NCBI RefSeq assembly: GCF_052857255.1
Contig: NC_135502.1
Location: 188,167,806-188,231,805, forward strand
Direction: 5' to 3'
Length of the DNA stretch: 64,000 bases
Origin: Amblyomma americanum
Taxonomy: Eukaryota > Arthropoda > Arachnida > Ixodida > Ixodidae
Shown here in pieces: positions 31,319 to 41,106 of this stretch (position 1 is the stretch's first letter; the number at the start of each line of letters is the position of its first letter). Both the position numbers and the translations under genes were made by a program. The notes beneath the pieces were generated by a model. The model saw only the letters and a program-made list of their open reading frames with translations, searched no databases and was not told where the DNA came from.

Positions 31319-31996
31319 ATGTAACAAGCGACATCCTGAAAGTGTTTGTATTATTAATTAAATATCTGCACCGTGTGATTATTTATGTAATTTAGCTTCT
31401 TTCCGCTAGCCGTGTAAATTGCCTGGATTGTTTGATTACGTTTTGGTCATTCCTGCCCATATAATACTCCTGTCACACGGGCACCACAACGGCGTATGGG
31501 AATCAGGTCCTGCGATCGCAGTGCTATCCAAGATCAAAAAGTAGAAGCAATAAAACAAGATAGATGCAGCCAACAATGTTAGAAAACATTAAAAAGATAT
31601 GAATGGTGTCTCTGGGTTTGTTTGTTGTACGCGTGTTTATATTCTATGCCTAGCTTTCAAAACAGTAAAAGGGTAAAAGTGTTGCAACAACACCAAGAGC
31701 CCCTGGCGGCCATGGCAATAGACAAAACCTGATGCTGCTGATGAGAGTACCTACAACAGTTCTTTGCCGGAAGCAATCAGAATAAAAAAGTGTCTGATCT
31801 CGACGAATAAACAGAATTCCCCTATTCAATTTTAGAACACTCGCTTCAGCCGCCTCAAGCACAACAGCGGGCGCTAAGCCTCAACAACCGTTTCACTTTT
31901 GGGCTGCACCGTGCAGGTGCGTCGCTGTTGCTTTAAACTTTCAGTCCCTTGGTGAAAAGAGGTGCCTTTGCTGGAAAGGCCTGCGAGGGATGCCGT
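31319..31996. other. Intronic sequence without recognised features
   Basis: No conserved frame or repeat boundary before the target duplication of the RTE element (GTGACAGGGGT, 31997-32007). Confidence 0.35.
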
Positions 31997-32039
31997 GTGA
32001 CAGGGGTCATCATCATCATCATCATCATCATCAGCCCTA

Positions 32040-34103
32040 CTACACCCACTGCAGGGCAAAGGCCTCTCCCATGTCTCTCCAATTAACCCTATCCTTTGCC
32101 AGCTGCATCCACCCTTTGCCTGCAAACTTCTTAATCTCATCCGCCCATCTAACCTTCTGCCGCCCCCTGCTACGCTTACTTTCTCTTGGAACCCACTCCG
32201 TTACCCTTAAAGACCAGCGGTTATCTTGCCTTCGCATTACATGCCCTGCCCAAGCCCATTTCTTTCTCTTGATTTCGACTAGGATGTCATTAACCCGTGT
32301 TTGTTCCCTCACCCACTCTGCCCGCTTCCGATCTCTTAACGTTACACCTATCATTTTTCTTTCCATGGCTCGCTGCGTTGTCCTTAACTTAAGCTGAACT
32401 CTTTTCGTTAGCCTCCACGTTTCTGCCCCGTAGGTGAGTACCGGTAAGATTATGCTGTTGTACACTTTCCTCTTGAGGGAAATTGGTAAACTGCCACTCA
32501 TGATCTGCGAGAATTTGCCATATGCGCTCCACCCCATTCTTATCCTTCTAGTTATCTCCCTCTCATGATCCGGATCAGCTGTCACTACCTGCCCTAAGTA
32601 GACGTATTCCGGCACCATTTCTAGGCTCTCGCTGCCAATTGTGAACTGTTGTTCCCTTGCTAGGCTGTTGAACATTACCTTGGTTTTCTGCATGTTAATT
32701 TTTAGACCCATCGATCTGCTCTGCCTGTCTAACTCGTTGATCATGATTTGCAGTTCACCTCCTGAGTGACTCAGCAAGGCAATGTCATCAGCAAATCTCA
32801 GATTATTTAGGTATTCTCCATTTATTCTTATTCCCAACTCTTCCCAATTCAGGCCTCGAAATACCTCCTGCAAACATGCGGTGAACAGCATTGGCGAGAT
32901 AGTGTCTCCTTGCCTGACGCCCTTCCTTATTGGAATTTTATTGCTGACTTTATGGAGGACTATAGTAGCTGTGCAGTTGCTATATATATCTTCCAGTATT
33001 TTAACATAAGGTTCTTCTACCCCCTGATTACGCAATGCCTGTATGACTGCTGAGGTTTCCACTGAGTCGAATGCTTTCTCGTAATCAATGAAAGCTATAT
33101 ATAGAGGTTGGTTATATTCTGCGCATTTCTCTATCACCTGATTGATAGTGTGAATATGATCTATTGTAGAATATCCTTTACGAAAGCCTGCCTGATCATT
33201 TGGTTGATTAAAGTCTAACGTTGCCCTGACTCTATTAGCGATTACCTTAGTAAATACTTTGTAGGCAACGGATAGTAAGCTGATCGGCCTGTAATTTTTC
33301 AAGTCCTTGGCGTCTCCCTTCTTATGAATTAAGATAATGTTTGCATTCTTCCAAGCTTCTGGTACAGTCGAGGTCATAAGGCATTGCGTATACAGGGTGG
33401 CTAGTTTCTCTAGCACGATGTCCCCTCCATCCTTCAACAGATCTGCTGTTACCTGATCCTCCCCAGCTGCTTTTCCTCTTTTCATTGCTTCTAAGGCTTT
33501 CTTTACTTCATCTTTCGTTACTGGCGGGATGGCACTGCTGTCTTTCTCATTAGTGCTCTGATCACATTGGCTACTGTACAGGTCTGTGTAGAACTCTTCG
33601 GCTACGTTAACTATCTTATCCATATTGCTAATGACATTGCCCTGCTTGTCTCTTAATGCATACATCTGGTTTTTACCTATGCCTAGTTTCCTCTTCACTG
33701 TTTTTAGGCTACCTCCGTTCTTTATAGCATGCTCGATTCTCTCCATATTAAACTTCCTTATGTCGGCTACCTTGCGCTTATTTATTAACTTTGATAGCTC
33801 CGTTAGTTCTATTCTATCGGTAGTGTTAGATGCCTTCATGTTTTGGCGCTTCTTAATCAGATCTTTCGTCACCTGAGATAGCTTCCCGGTATCTTTTCGA
33901 ACTGTCCTACCGCCTACTTCTACTGCGCACTCCGTAATTATTGATGTCAGGTTATCGTGCATTGAATGAACATCAAGATCATCTTCCTCAGTTAAAGCCG
34001 AGTATCTGTTTTGCAGCGCTATCCTAAACTCCTGTGCTTTCCCTCTAACGGCTAACTCATTAATGGTCTTCTTCTTCGCTAGCTTCTTCCGTTCCCTCTT
34101 CAA
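32040..34103 (-). CDS. RTE-like reverse transcriptase part (687 codons)
   Basis: The frame holds motif A (FIDYEKAFDSVE, near residue 340), motif B (RQGDTISPMLF, near 398), motif C LRFADDIALLS (FADD 437-440), GLKINMQKTKVMF and EYVYLGQVV. Its basic C-terminus (RKKWAWAGHVMRRQDNRW) is shared with the truncated copies at 7 and 9.3 kb. It is in the same frame as the endonuclease upstream, with only the TAA at 34107-34109 and one codon between, so the original product was one EN-RT polyprotein. TTG 34103 is unlikely to be a real start. Confidence 0.88.
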   Translation of the reverse strand: MKRERKKLAKKKTINELAVRGKAQEFRIALQNRYSALTEEDDLDVHSMHDNLTSIITECAVEVGGRTVRKDTGKLSQVTKDLIKKRQNMKASNTTDRIELTELSKLINKRKVADIRKFNMERIEHAIKNGGSLKTVKRKLGIGKNQMYALRDKQGNVISNMDKIVNVAEEFYTDLYSSQCDQSTNEKDSSAIPPVTKDEVKKALEAMKRGKAAGEDQVTADLLKDGGDIVLEKLATLYTQCLMTSTVPEAWKNANIILIHKKGDAKDLKNYRPISLLSVAYKVFTKVIANRVRATLDFNQPNDQAGFRKGYSTIDHIHTINQVIEKCAEYNQPLYIAFIDYEKAFDSVETSAVIQALRNQGVEEPYVKILEDIYSNCTATIVLHKVSNKIPIRKGVRQGDTISPMLFTACLQEVFRGLNWEELGIRINGEYLNNLRFADDIALLSHSGGELQIMINELDRQSRSMGLKINMQKTKVMFNSLAREQQFTIGSESLEMVPEYVYLGQVVTADPDHEREITRRIRMGWSAYGKFSQIMSGSLPISLKRKVYNSIILPVLTYGAETWRLTKRVQLKLRTTQRAMERKMIGVTLRDRKRAEWVREQTRVNDILVEIKRKKWAWAGHVMRRQDNRWSLRVTEWVPRESKRSRGRQKVRWADEIKKFAGKGWMQLAKDRVNWRDMGEAFALQWV

Positions 34104-34106
34104 GTC

Positions 34107-35066
34107 TTAGCTAATTCTAGACCTTACCATTCTATGGTCGCTGCAACGCACCCTTCCGAGGACGGCCACATCCATAATGATGCCAGGTTTAGCGCATAGT
34201 ATGAAGTCAATTTCATTTTTAATCTCACCATTGGGGCTCTTCCAGGTCCACTTCCTGTTTTCTCGTTTGCGGAAGAAGGTATTCATGATCCGTAAATTAT
34301 TTCTATCCGCGAATTCGACTAATAACTCTCCCCTGGTATTTCTAGAGCCTATCCCATAGTCACCTACCGCGTGGTCGTCAGCCTGCTTCTTGCCCACCTT
34401 CGCATTGAAGTCACCCATCAGTACAGTGTACTGCGATTTTACTTTATTCATTGCTGATTCTACGTCCTCATAGAAGCTTTCAACGGCCTGGTCATCATGG
34501 CTGGATGTGGGTGCGTAGGCCTGCACCACTTTCAGCTTGTACCTCCTATTCAGCCTAATTGCTATAGCTGCTACCCTCTCGTTAATACTGTAGAACTCCT
34601 CTACGTTGCCAGCTATATCCTTATTAATGAGGAAACCCACACCTAGTTCTCGTCTATCCTTTAACCCGCGATAGCACAGTATGTGTCCGTCCTTTAGTAC
34701 TGTATACGCCTCACCTGTCCTCCTAACTTCGCTAAGCCCTATCACATCCCATTTAATTCCCGCTAGTTCCTCGAACAGCACTGCTAGGCTAGCCTCACTA
34801 GCTAAAGTTCTAGCGTTAAACGTTGCCAGGTTCAGATTCCAATGGCGGCCTGTCCGGAGCCAGAGATTCTTAGCACCCTCCGCTGCGTCACAGGTCTGAC
34901 CGCCGCCGTGGTCAGTTGCTCTGCAGCCGCTGGGGACTGAGGGCCGAGGGTTAATTGGTTTGATCATAGAAGGTTGTGGCCAAGTACTACACCAGGGTGG
35001 CCAAATCCTGTTCTGGTGAGAGAGTGCGTTGTCGGTTCTGGTCACCGAGATAAGGCCGCACTCCAT
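34107..35066 (-). CDS. RTE-like APE endonuclease part (319 codons)
   Basis: ATG 35066 begins a 70-residue leader, then the APE fold: LNLATFNARTL, VIGLSEVR (catalytic E), LKVVQAYAPTS, VLMGDFNAKVG, NEIDFIL and RCSDHRMVRSRI (SDH). All key residues are visible. The frame ends at TAA 34107-34109 where relatives read on into RT, so this is a nonsense change and not a natural end. Confidence 0.88.
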   Translation of the reverse strand: MECGLISVTRTDNALSHQNRIWPPWCSTWPQPSMIKPINPRPSVPSGCRATDHGGGQTCDAAEGAKNLWLRTGRHWNLNLATFNARTLASEASLAVLFEELAGIKWDVIGLSEVRRTGEAYTVLKDGHILCYRGLKDRRELGVGFLINKDIAGNVEEFYSINERVAAIAIRLNRRYKLKVVQAYAPTSSHDDQAVESFYEDVESAMNKVKSQYTVLMGDFNAKVGKKQADDHAVGDYGIGSRNTRGELLVEFADRNNLRIMNTFFRKRENRKWTWKSPNGEIKNEIDFILCAKPGIIMDVAVLGRVRCSDHRMVRSRIS

Positions 35067-35123
35067 GCCTGGTTATGCAATTCCATCGACACGCGGTTTT
35101 TTTTTTAAACCCGGTGGAGAATT

Positions 35124-35195
35124 GCGCGGCACCAGGATTTGAACCCCGGTCCTCTTGCACGCGAGGCGGATGTTCTACCTCTACGCCATCGCTGC
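35124..35195 (-). other. tRNA-like sequence at the 5' end of the RTE element
   Basis: Read on the minus strand, 72 nt resemble a tRNA: A box TGGCGTAGAGG and B box GTTCAAATC both match the pol III consensus, with an anticodon-loop-like CTCGCGT. Acceptor and anticodon stems pair poorly, so it is not a working tRNA gene. It lies inside the target duplication and points in the same direction as the LINE, so it travelled with it. Confidence 0.7.
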
Positions 35196-35224
35196 ATCTA
35201 TACAGGGGTATAAGTGACAGGGGT

Positions 35225-36212
35225 ATAAGTTCAGTTTTCAGTATGTCCTAATGGGCCCTATACTTATCGCAGCTTTTGTTAGCCTTGATTGTTCATGTCA
35301 GCCAGTACACACATTTACACATGCTCGGGCATTGTTCGCATCAGTTGGTTGTTGGTTTCTTTCTAGTAGTACGTGCTGATGTGAATCCGGTTTTTCAGCA
35401 CAATTTCGAATAGTCCTCGGCAGGTTGCCATTTTAACTCTCCCTACCTATTCCTACTCTCATTGCTGAAACTTTTTTAAATACTAAACAACATTTCCAAT
35501 TCTTAATATTTATTTGCAAACTCTTGGCTCTGCTGATTCTCACTGTCAGTTGCCTCATTCATCCATGTCACAAACACACGTTTAATTATTAGTGCTCCTT
35601 TGTTCCAAAGCAATTTCACATGCTGGCTTTCCTGCTTCTTGTTATATCTACACGCAGATATTATGGTATTCATAAGGTAGGCTTTCCATGTGATTGTTTA
35701 CAGAAATATCATCCCTATGCTATATAGGGAGCATCACACTAATGCGATGCATGAGCTGGGTAGGAGCGGCGGGTGGCACAAGCTAGTTGCTGCGGTGGAT
35801 GCTACTCGCCCTAATGACACCGCTGATTTCATATGGTGATATGCACTGGCGTGTAGTCGCAGCGCTGCAGTATGACATCACTACCTGCCATTTTTGCAGT
35901 GCACATAGCAGACAAGAACTTCTGCTCTGCAAACATGCATTCTTCATGTGTGCACATTCTGATTACCGCATGGAATCCATGATCACTGGAGATTTGGAAG
36001 GTAGCTGCTGCGCACGACAGCCGCCAGAAACTATGTCATAAATGAATTCCTCTTCAGATGGGCAGCTGTGCTGGTCAGCGCTGCTCTAGCGGAGGTCAAG
36101 AAACAGGCCTAGCATCGTCGTGGGCTGAGTTTCCTCTCCATTCCAGAATTGAAGTAGTTAGTGAGAGCAGTACCTCTGTGAAACTGGAGAGCTGGACGTC
36201 AGGAGCCTTATT
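35225..36212. other. Intronic sequence without recognised features
   Basis: ACAGGGGTATAAGT occurs twice in tandem at 35202-35230, straddling the RTE edge. Beyond that I see no frame with domains and no repeat ends before the Gypsy LTR at 36216. Confidence 0.4.
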
Positions 36213-36215
36213 ATC

Positions 36216-36425
36216 ACTATCAAATATGGTGCAGCGCGGGCCTCGTATCTACTACCCGTGTGACGTACGCGATATCAGTCATGCTTGTAACATGTTGTTG
36301 AGGCAACACACCCTCCTCTTTCACTTCAGTGTAAATATACGCGGCTGTTCAATGAAAAGGCGGTTCTTCTGTTCCCTTTGCTCGGAGCCTATGGTCGTGT
36401 CTCGTCTGCAGCACGCAACGATACA
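36216..36425 (+). repeat. 5' LTR of the decayed Gypsy
   Basis: It aligns over 210 bp with 40242-40451, including GCGGGCCTCGTATCTAC and GACGTACGCGATATCAGTCA. Its TG start is mutated; the end ATACA is retained. Confidence 0.88.
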
Positions 36426-36437
36426 TGGTGTCAGAAG

Positions 36438-37213
36438 TGGGATGACCACCGACGTCCAATCTTGGCGAACCGAAGCTTACGCTACAAGACGAACCTGATG
36501 GTATTCCTGAAGCCACCAGGCCCGCTGAGCTCGGCTGGAGAAATTGCCAAGATCTGGCAGACATTCAGGCAAAGCTTCGAATTTTTTCTCGCTGCATCAG
36601 AACAAACCGACAAGCCTCGAACAAAGTCGCGCAAGATAGCGCGTCTATGATAGCGTAGCGGGCGAGCAAGCCCTCGAGATCCACAACACGTTCGGCTTCG
36701 GCCAAGACGAGAGCAAGAATGACTACGCCACTGTCGTGAAGAAATTTGATGAGTACTGTGCCGCGCAGAAGAATGGAGTACATGAGCGCTACGTCTTCCG
36801 CACTCGAGTCCAGGCCGCGGGTGAGCCCTTCGAACTTTTCCTACGAGACTTAGAAAACCAAGCACGAGCATGCAACCTCGGCTCTCAAATGGATGCAATG
36901 ATCGGAGACCAGATCGTTTATAGAGCTAACGATGCGAAAGTTCAGGAAACTTTGCTGCGGGACACGGGAGTGACGTTACAGAAGGGTGAGCAGGTTGCTA
37001 AAGCGGCAGAAGTGGCAGCAGCACAACAGAAACTCTGGGCACAGGATGAAAGCCAGATTGATACGATGCACAAGGAACACGCCAGTAGACAAAGTGAATT
37101 GGCCAGGCATCACAAGAATCGCAAGTGCGGACGTGCGCACGTGTCAGCGGCCTAACCATTTTGCTATCTGCTGCAAAAGATTTGCCGAGGTTGGCGAACT
37201 TCAGGACGTGTAG
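36438..37213 (+). pseudogene. Gag remnant of the decayed Gypsy
   Basis: Pieces in several frames form a gag: first IAKIWQTFRQSFEFFLAASE (36530-36600), a stop near 36648, then KKFDEYCAAQKNGVHERYVF...LFLRDLENQARACNLG (36736-37155), and, after a shift, a CCHC-like knuckle (CQRPNHFAICC, near 37140-37175). The indels and stop exclude a functional product. Confidence 0.75.
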
Positions 37214-37219
37214 CGCAGT

Positions 37220-37693
37220 GTGGCAAGCCGAAACGACTGGACAGTGCACGCTCAAATCAAGAACGTACCGCTCGAATTCAAGGTCGATATAGGCGCGCAA
37301 GCAAATTTACTACCATTCGGATGCTACCGTAAAATCCGCCCCAAGCCGTCTCTGAAACCAAGCAGCTCAGAGTTGCGTTCCTACAGCGGGGCTGTTATCA
37401 AGCATGAAGGTGTCATTTGCACAGACGTAGCTCTGGGTGACCATTGCCCCGTTCTCGACTTCTTCGTGGTATCCAAGAGGCATCAGGCCATCCTGGGCCT
37501 ACAGGCAAGCGAAAGTCTTGGACTCGTGTCACGCGTACACGCCGTCTCTGAAAACAGTTATGAGGAAGTCACGAAGAACTTTTGCCACTTGTTTACAGGA
37601 ACTGGATGCGTGGAAAGGGTCTATCATATGGTTTTGCGTGACGACGCCACGCCAGTCGTCCAAGCAGCACGGCGAGTACCGCTGGCCCTCCAG
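37220..37693 (+). pseudogene. Protease region of the decayed Gypsy
   Basis: VPLEFKVDIGAQANLLPFG is the aspartic protease active site with DIGA in place of DTGA. ILGLQASESLGLV further on is the usual second protease motif. The frame is then disrupted by a short insertion starting at 37694. Confidence 0.75.
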
Positions 37694-37772
37694 GTGGTTG
37701 TGGTTAAAAGCCTTTATTTAATGAGAGAGATGAGGCTCTTTAAAGAGCCCCGCAATTGATGTAGTCCTTCAG
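37694..37772 (-). mobile_element. Tiny LINE 3'-tail insertion in the pol gene
   Basis: About 75 bp starting GTGGTTGTGGTTAAAAGCC and containing, on the minus strand, TTAAATAAAGGC interrupts pol between CTCCAG (37688-37693) and CTTCAG (37767-37772). It looks like the extreme 3' end of an I-like LINE (compare 11982-12010: GTGG repeats and then AATAAA on the minus strand). The pol frame resumes afterwards. Confidence 0.55.
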
Positions 37773-38653
37773 GAGCCCCTGCGAGAGGAACTGGGACGCT
37801 TGGGGCGCGCAGGCATCATCACGAAAGTCTCAGAGCCCACAGACTGGGTAAGCCCATTGGTCATTGTGCGAAAAAAATACGGGAAAATACGAGTATGTAT
37901 CGACCCCAGGAGGATTAACCAATGTATCAAGAGGGAGCATTACACAATGCCGCGACGTGAAGACATAGAGGCAGAGTTAGCGGACGCTGCAGTTTTTACG
38001 CGTCTTGACGCAAACTCTGGTTTTCACCAGATTCCGTTGGGCGACGAAACCTCTCGAATTTTCACCTTTGAAACGCCATTCGGGCGCTACAGATTTCTGC
38101 GCTTACGCTTTGGAATATCCTCAGCGTCTGAGGTATTTCATAAAACTCTTAATGAAGTTGTCGAAGGCTTTCCGGCCACAGAGTGTATGTTGATGGTGTG
38201 CTAGTCTGTTGGTCGTCGAGGCCGGAGCACGACATGCGCCTACAGCCGGTACTGCGGGCAGCTGAATGCGGCGGATTGACATCTAACCCGGACAAGTGTT
38301 CGATTGACGTCAGCAAAATCGAGTTTCTGGGTGACATCTTTGGCAAGGAAGGAATCAGACCAAGCTTATCACTGAAAAAAATGTATGGCAGAAATGCCAC
38401 CGCCGGCTGACAAGCTCGCGGTACAGAGAATGCTGGGCGTCGTGAATCCGCCTTTTTCATATTCGTGTGCAGCCACCTCGCGTACAACGCCGGAAGCTCA
38501 CTGGAAGGGTACAGTGCGCCCAACCCGGCCGGACTGAGTGCCGCTGCGGAGCACGTTTTGTTGGAATCTGTCAACGATGGCGTGTCGTGGGCAGCACCTG
38601 GTACCTGAAGGATATACGGTCGGTCGGTTATTCTTGAGACTGATCATCACCCT
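37773..38653 (+). pseudogene. Reverse transcriptase region of the decayed Gypsy
   Basis: EELGRLGRAGIITKVSEPTD, VCIDPRRINQCIKREHY, FTRLDANSGFHQIPL (motif A) and RLRFGISSASEVF (motif B) are clear at 37780-38160. After a shift the catalytic motif reads YVDGVLV (38183 on), not YxDD. RNase H between 38400 and 38650 is largely unreadable. The enzyme cannot be active. Confidence 0.85.
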
Positions 38654-40180
38654 TTGATCGCCATCTCGCAGAATGCCATTGGGGACATGCCCCCGAGGCT
38701 GCAGCGGTTTTTTCTGCACCTTCTTCGCTACAACACAAAATTGAAATTCACGCCAAGGAAGCAGCTCTTTCTCGCCGATATGCTGTCACGAGCAAGAACC
38801 GGGACCAGCACAGAAAATGGCGCCATCAATGATGACACTGAAGTGCATGCCTTAAGTGTAGTCTCTTCACTCGTCACCGAGAGTACCTGGAAGAGGTTGG
38901 CTACTGAAACTAGTCAGGATGATGACTTGAAGAAAGCTATCGAGGACTTAGAAAGCGGAAAACGACTTAAAGGCCAGTGGAACTCGTTTGAGGGAGAACT
39001 CTCTCACGTAAATGGAGTCCTCTTAAAAGGGGGCAAAGTCGTGGTCCCGGCTAAGATGAGCAAAGAAACCTTGGAAACAATTCATCAAGGTCACCTGGGC
39101 ATCATTAAATGTAAAGCAAGGGCAAGAAATCTCGCCTTTTGGCCAGGAATCAATGCTGACATAGAAGTTTTCACGCAGGCGTGCTCTGCATGCAAGACGT
39201 ACGCGTACAGACAGTCACAAGAGGCATTAAAGTTGCGCCCGATTCCCGATAATCCCTGGCATCGTGTCGGCATCGATATTTTTGAGTATGGACGACGGTC
39301 ATACCTGTGCGTCTATGACGCATTATCAAATTTTTCTGAGGTAGAGCTACTCAAAGACACTACCGCAAAGACAGTCGTTGAAGCAACAAGTGCGATTTTT
39401 GCCAGATACGGCATACCAGTTGAAGTTTCTTCGGACAATGGTCCACAATTTGCCAGCCGCGCGTTTGCTAAATTTTCTCAAACGTACGACTTCAAACCCA
39501 CCACTTCCAGTCCTAGGTACCCCCAGTCGAACGGTTTAACGGAAAAAGGCATTCAAGAAGTTAAGAGGATTTTAAAGAAAAGCAATGAAATGAATCACGA
39601 TTTTTGGCTTGGTCTTCTTGCCTACAGATCTACTTCAATGGAATCCGGACCATCACCTGGCGAGGTACTTCAAGGCAGAAGACTGCGGACAATGTTGCCC
39701 GACGTCCGGTCGTGTCCAATTAGCAGCGGACAGAAGCATCGCCAGACCGACCATTCCACCAGACAACTAGCACCGCTCCACCCTGGAGACACGGTTCGCA
39801 TCAAAAAGGAGGAATGGGCCACTAAAGGTCAAGTCGTTCAAGCGTCAAGATACCCCAGGACATACAACATAGTCATCGAAGACGGAACAATCCTGCGGCG
39901 CAATCGGCGGCACCTGCTGCCTACAAAAGAGGCTTTTCGACAGAGGAGAATTTATGAGCCCAACGAGGACCTGAGCCAAGAAGCAGCTCAAGGTTTTACT
40001 TCCGCATCCAGTAGCAATGATCCCGCAGGGTCACCGGCCACAACGAGTAGCATCCCTGCCTCCTTCAACGCTCCTTCAGGCGTGCCTCCGCACCAAGGGC
40101 CTGTACCAAGAAGGTCAAACCGAGAACGAAGGCCGCCACAGAGACTTGCATATGATCGAAACTTTGTGCAGGTTTCCTAA
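38654..40180 (+). CDS. Gypsy integrase with RNase H tail (508 codons, intact)
   Basis: After a remnant RNase H end (FLADMLSRA) come the H2C2 finger (H144, H147, C177, C180) and the catalytic core with D208 (VGIDIFEY), D261 (SSDNGPQF) and E297 (GLTEKG); D261 and E297 are 35 residues apart, as in DD35E integrases. A basic C-terminal domain (GDTVRIKKEEWATKGQVV) and a P/S-rich tail follow. The frame starts within pol and has no start of its own, yet shows no lesion over 1.5 kb while the rest of pol is ruined. Its LTR ends (TGTAT...ATACA) differ from those of the integrase-less Gypsy (TGTTAC...TAACA). Confidence 0.88.
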   Translation: MIAISQNAIGDMPPRLQRFFLHLLRYNTKLKFTPRKQLFLADMLSRARTGTSTENGAINDDTEVHALSVVSSLVTESTWKRLATETSQDDDLKKAIEDLESGKRLKGQWNSFEGELSHVNGVLLKGGKVVVPAKMSKETLETIHQGHLGIIKCKARARNLAFWPGINADIEVFTQACSACKTYAYRQSQEALKLRPIPDNPWHRVGIDIFEYGRRSYLCVYDALSNFSEVELLKDTTAKTVVEATSAIFARYGIPVEVSSDNGPQFASRAFAKFSQTYDFKPTTSSPRYPQSNGLTEKGIQEVKRILKKSNEMNHDFWLGLLAYRSTSMESGPSPGEVLQGRRLRTMLPDVRSCPISSGQKHRQTDHSTRQLAPLHPGDTVRIKKEEWATKGQVVQASRYPRTYNIVIEDGTILRRNRRHLLPTKEAFRQRRIYEPNEDLSQEAAQGFTSASSSNDPAGSPATTSSIPASFNAPSGVPPHQGPVPRRSNRERRPPQRLAYDRNFVQVS

Positions 40181-40241
40181 ACATCGTTCTAAATGTTTTG
40201 TTTTATCAAATCTATTTGTTTTCCTTCTAAAGAAAGGGGGA

Positions 40242-40451
40242 TGTATTGTATCTGGTACAGCGCGGGCCTCGTATCTACGACCCGTGTGACGTACGCGATA
40301 TCAGTCATGCTTGTAACATGTTGGTGAGGGAACACACCCTCCTCTCCCACTTTAGTGTTTATATACATGGCTGTTCAATAAAGGGGCGCTTCTTCTGCTC
40401 CCTTTGCTCGGAGCCTCTGGTCGTGTCCCGTCTGCAGCACGCAATGATACA
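40242..40451 (+). repeat. 3' LTR of the decayed Gypsy
   Basis: TGTATTGTATC...AATGATACA with TG...CA ends; TTTATATAC (TATA-like) near 40360 and AATAAA near 40378 give the usual LTR order. Confidence 0.88.
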
Positions 40452-40455
40452 ATCA

Positions 40456-41106
40456 CCCCATTGGAGAAGATTTTCTACACAAAGGTGGTCATAGACTGTT
40501 ATAGTGGCTGCTCATAAGAAGACACAAAACTGAGCTAAGTGTTCTTTTTGCATTGTGCACCGTGAGTGTGTGGCAGCTGACGCTTGATAGTCCGGTAGTG
40601 CTTTATCCATGCTGTCTCTTTTTAATGTTGGCTTCTGTCAGAAAAGTGCACTGTGCAGATATTAGTGGCCGAGCTTAAGTAGGGAGGTTGCTTTGCCACA
40701 TGGTGATGTTCCATTATTGCCCTGATGCAAGCACAGATTTCCGATCATCCATGATGAAAAAATAACATTGCCTAGGTGACCACGACTCCACCAAAAAATG
40801 AAGTGCGTGCCCAAGAACTTAATTCGCGGTTAAACACGTAATGAGGTCATATGTCATTTTATATAACCTTAAAGGAAACTTTGATGGCCGTCAGGTACTT
40901 ATTCTAGATGAACCTTGTCCAGGAAGTTTGCATCTAACCCTGAGATTAAAATCTAAAGAACCACCCTATCCAGGTCACATGTAGTAGAGCTGGGAATTAT
41001 ATTTCTTTTTATATGAATTATTTATTATATGATTTATTTTATGAGAATTATTAGTTTGCATTTTGTATTTTGTTCATTATTTCTAGCCAAGTTTGGAGGT
41101 GCAGGC
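40456..41106. other. Intronic sequence without recognised features
   Basis: No frame with domains and no terminal repeats before the TTAA at 41107-41110. Confidence 0.35.

Larger units (their letters stand above)
32008..35213 (-). mobile_element. Near-complete RTE-like LINE with tRNA-like 5' end
   Basis: GTGACAGGGGT flanks the element on both sides (31997-32007 and 35214-35224), so it spans 3.2 kb. On the minus strand it starts with a tRNA-like head, followed by the leader, an endonuclease frame (35066-34107), an RT frame (34103-32040) and a (ATG)n tail (32035-32008). Family assignment (RTE-like) rests on the short element, the single EN-RT coding unit and the simple-repeat tail. One in-frame TAA separates endonuclease from RT, so this copy is probably dead. 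Confidence 0.85.
36216..40451 (+). mobile_element. Decayed Gypsy-type LTR retrotransposon with integrase
   Basis: LTRs at 36216-36425 and 40242-40451 (210 bp each) are clearly alike but carry many differences, so the copy is old. A primer-binding site TGGTGTCAGAAGTGGGA follows the 5' LTR directly at 36426. A polypurine tract (AAAGAAAGGGGGA) precedes the 3' LTR. ATCA at 36213-36216 and 40452-40455 is the likely target duplication. Gag, protease and RT are broken, while RNase H end plus integrase form an intact frame. Confidence 0.88.

Noticed and set aside
35124..35195. Functional tRNA gene
   Set aside because: A and B boxes match, but acceptor and anticodon stems pair poorly and the sequence sits inside the target duplication of a LINE, so I call it tRNA-like only.
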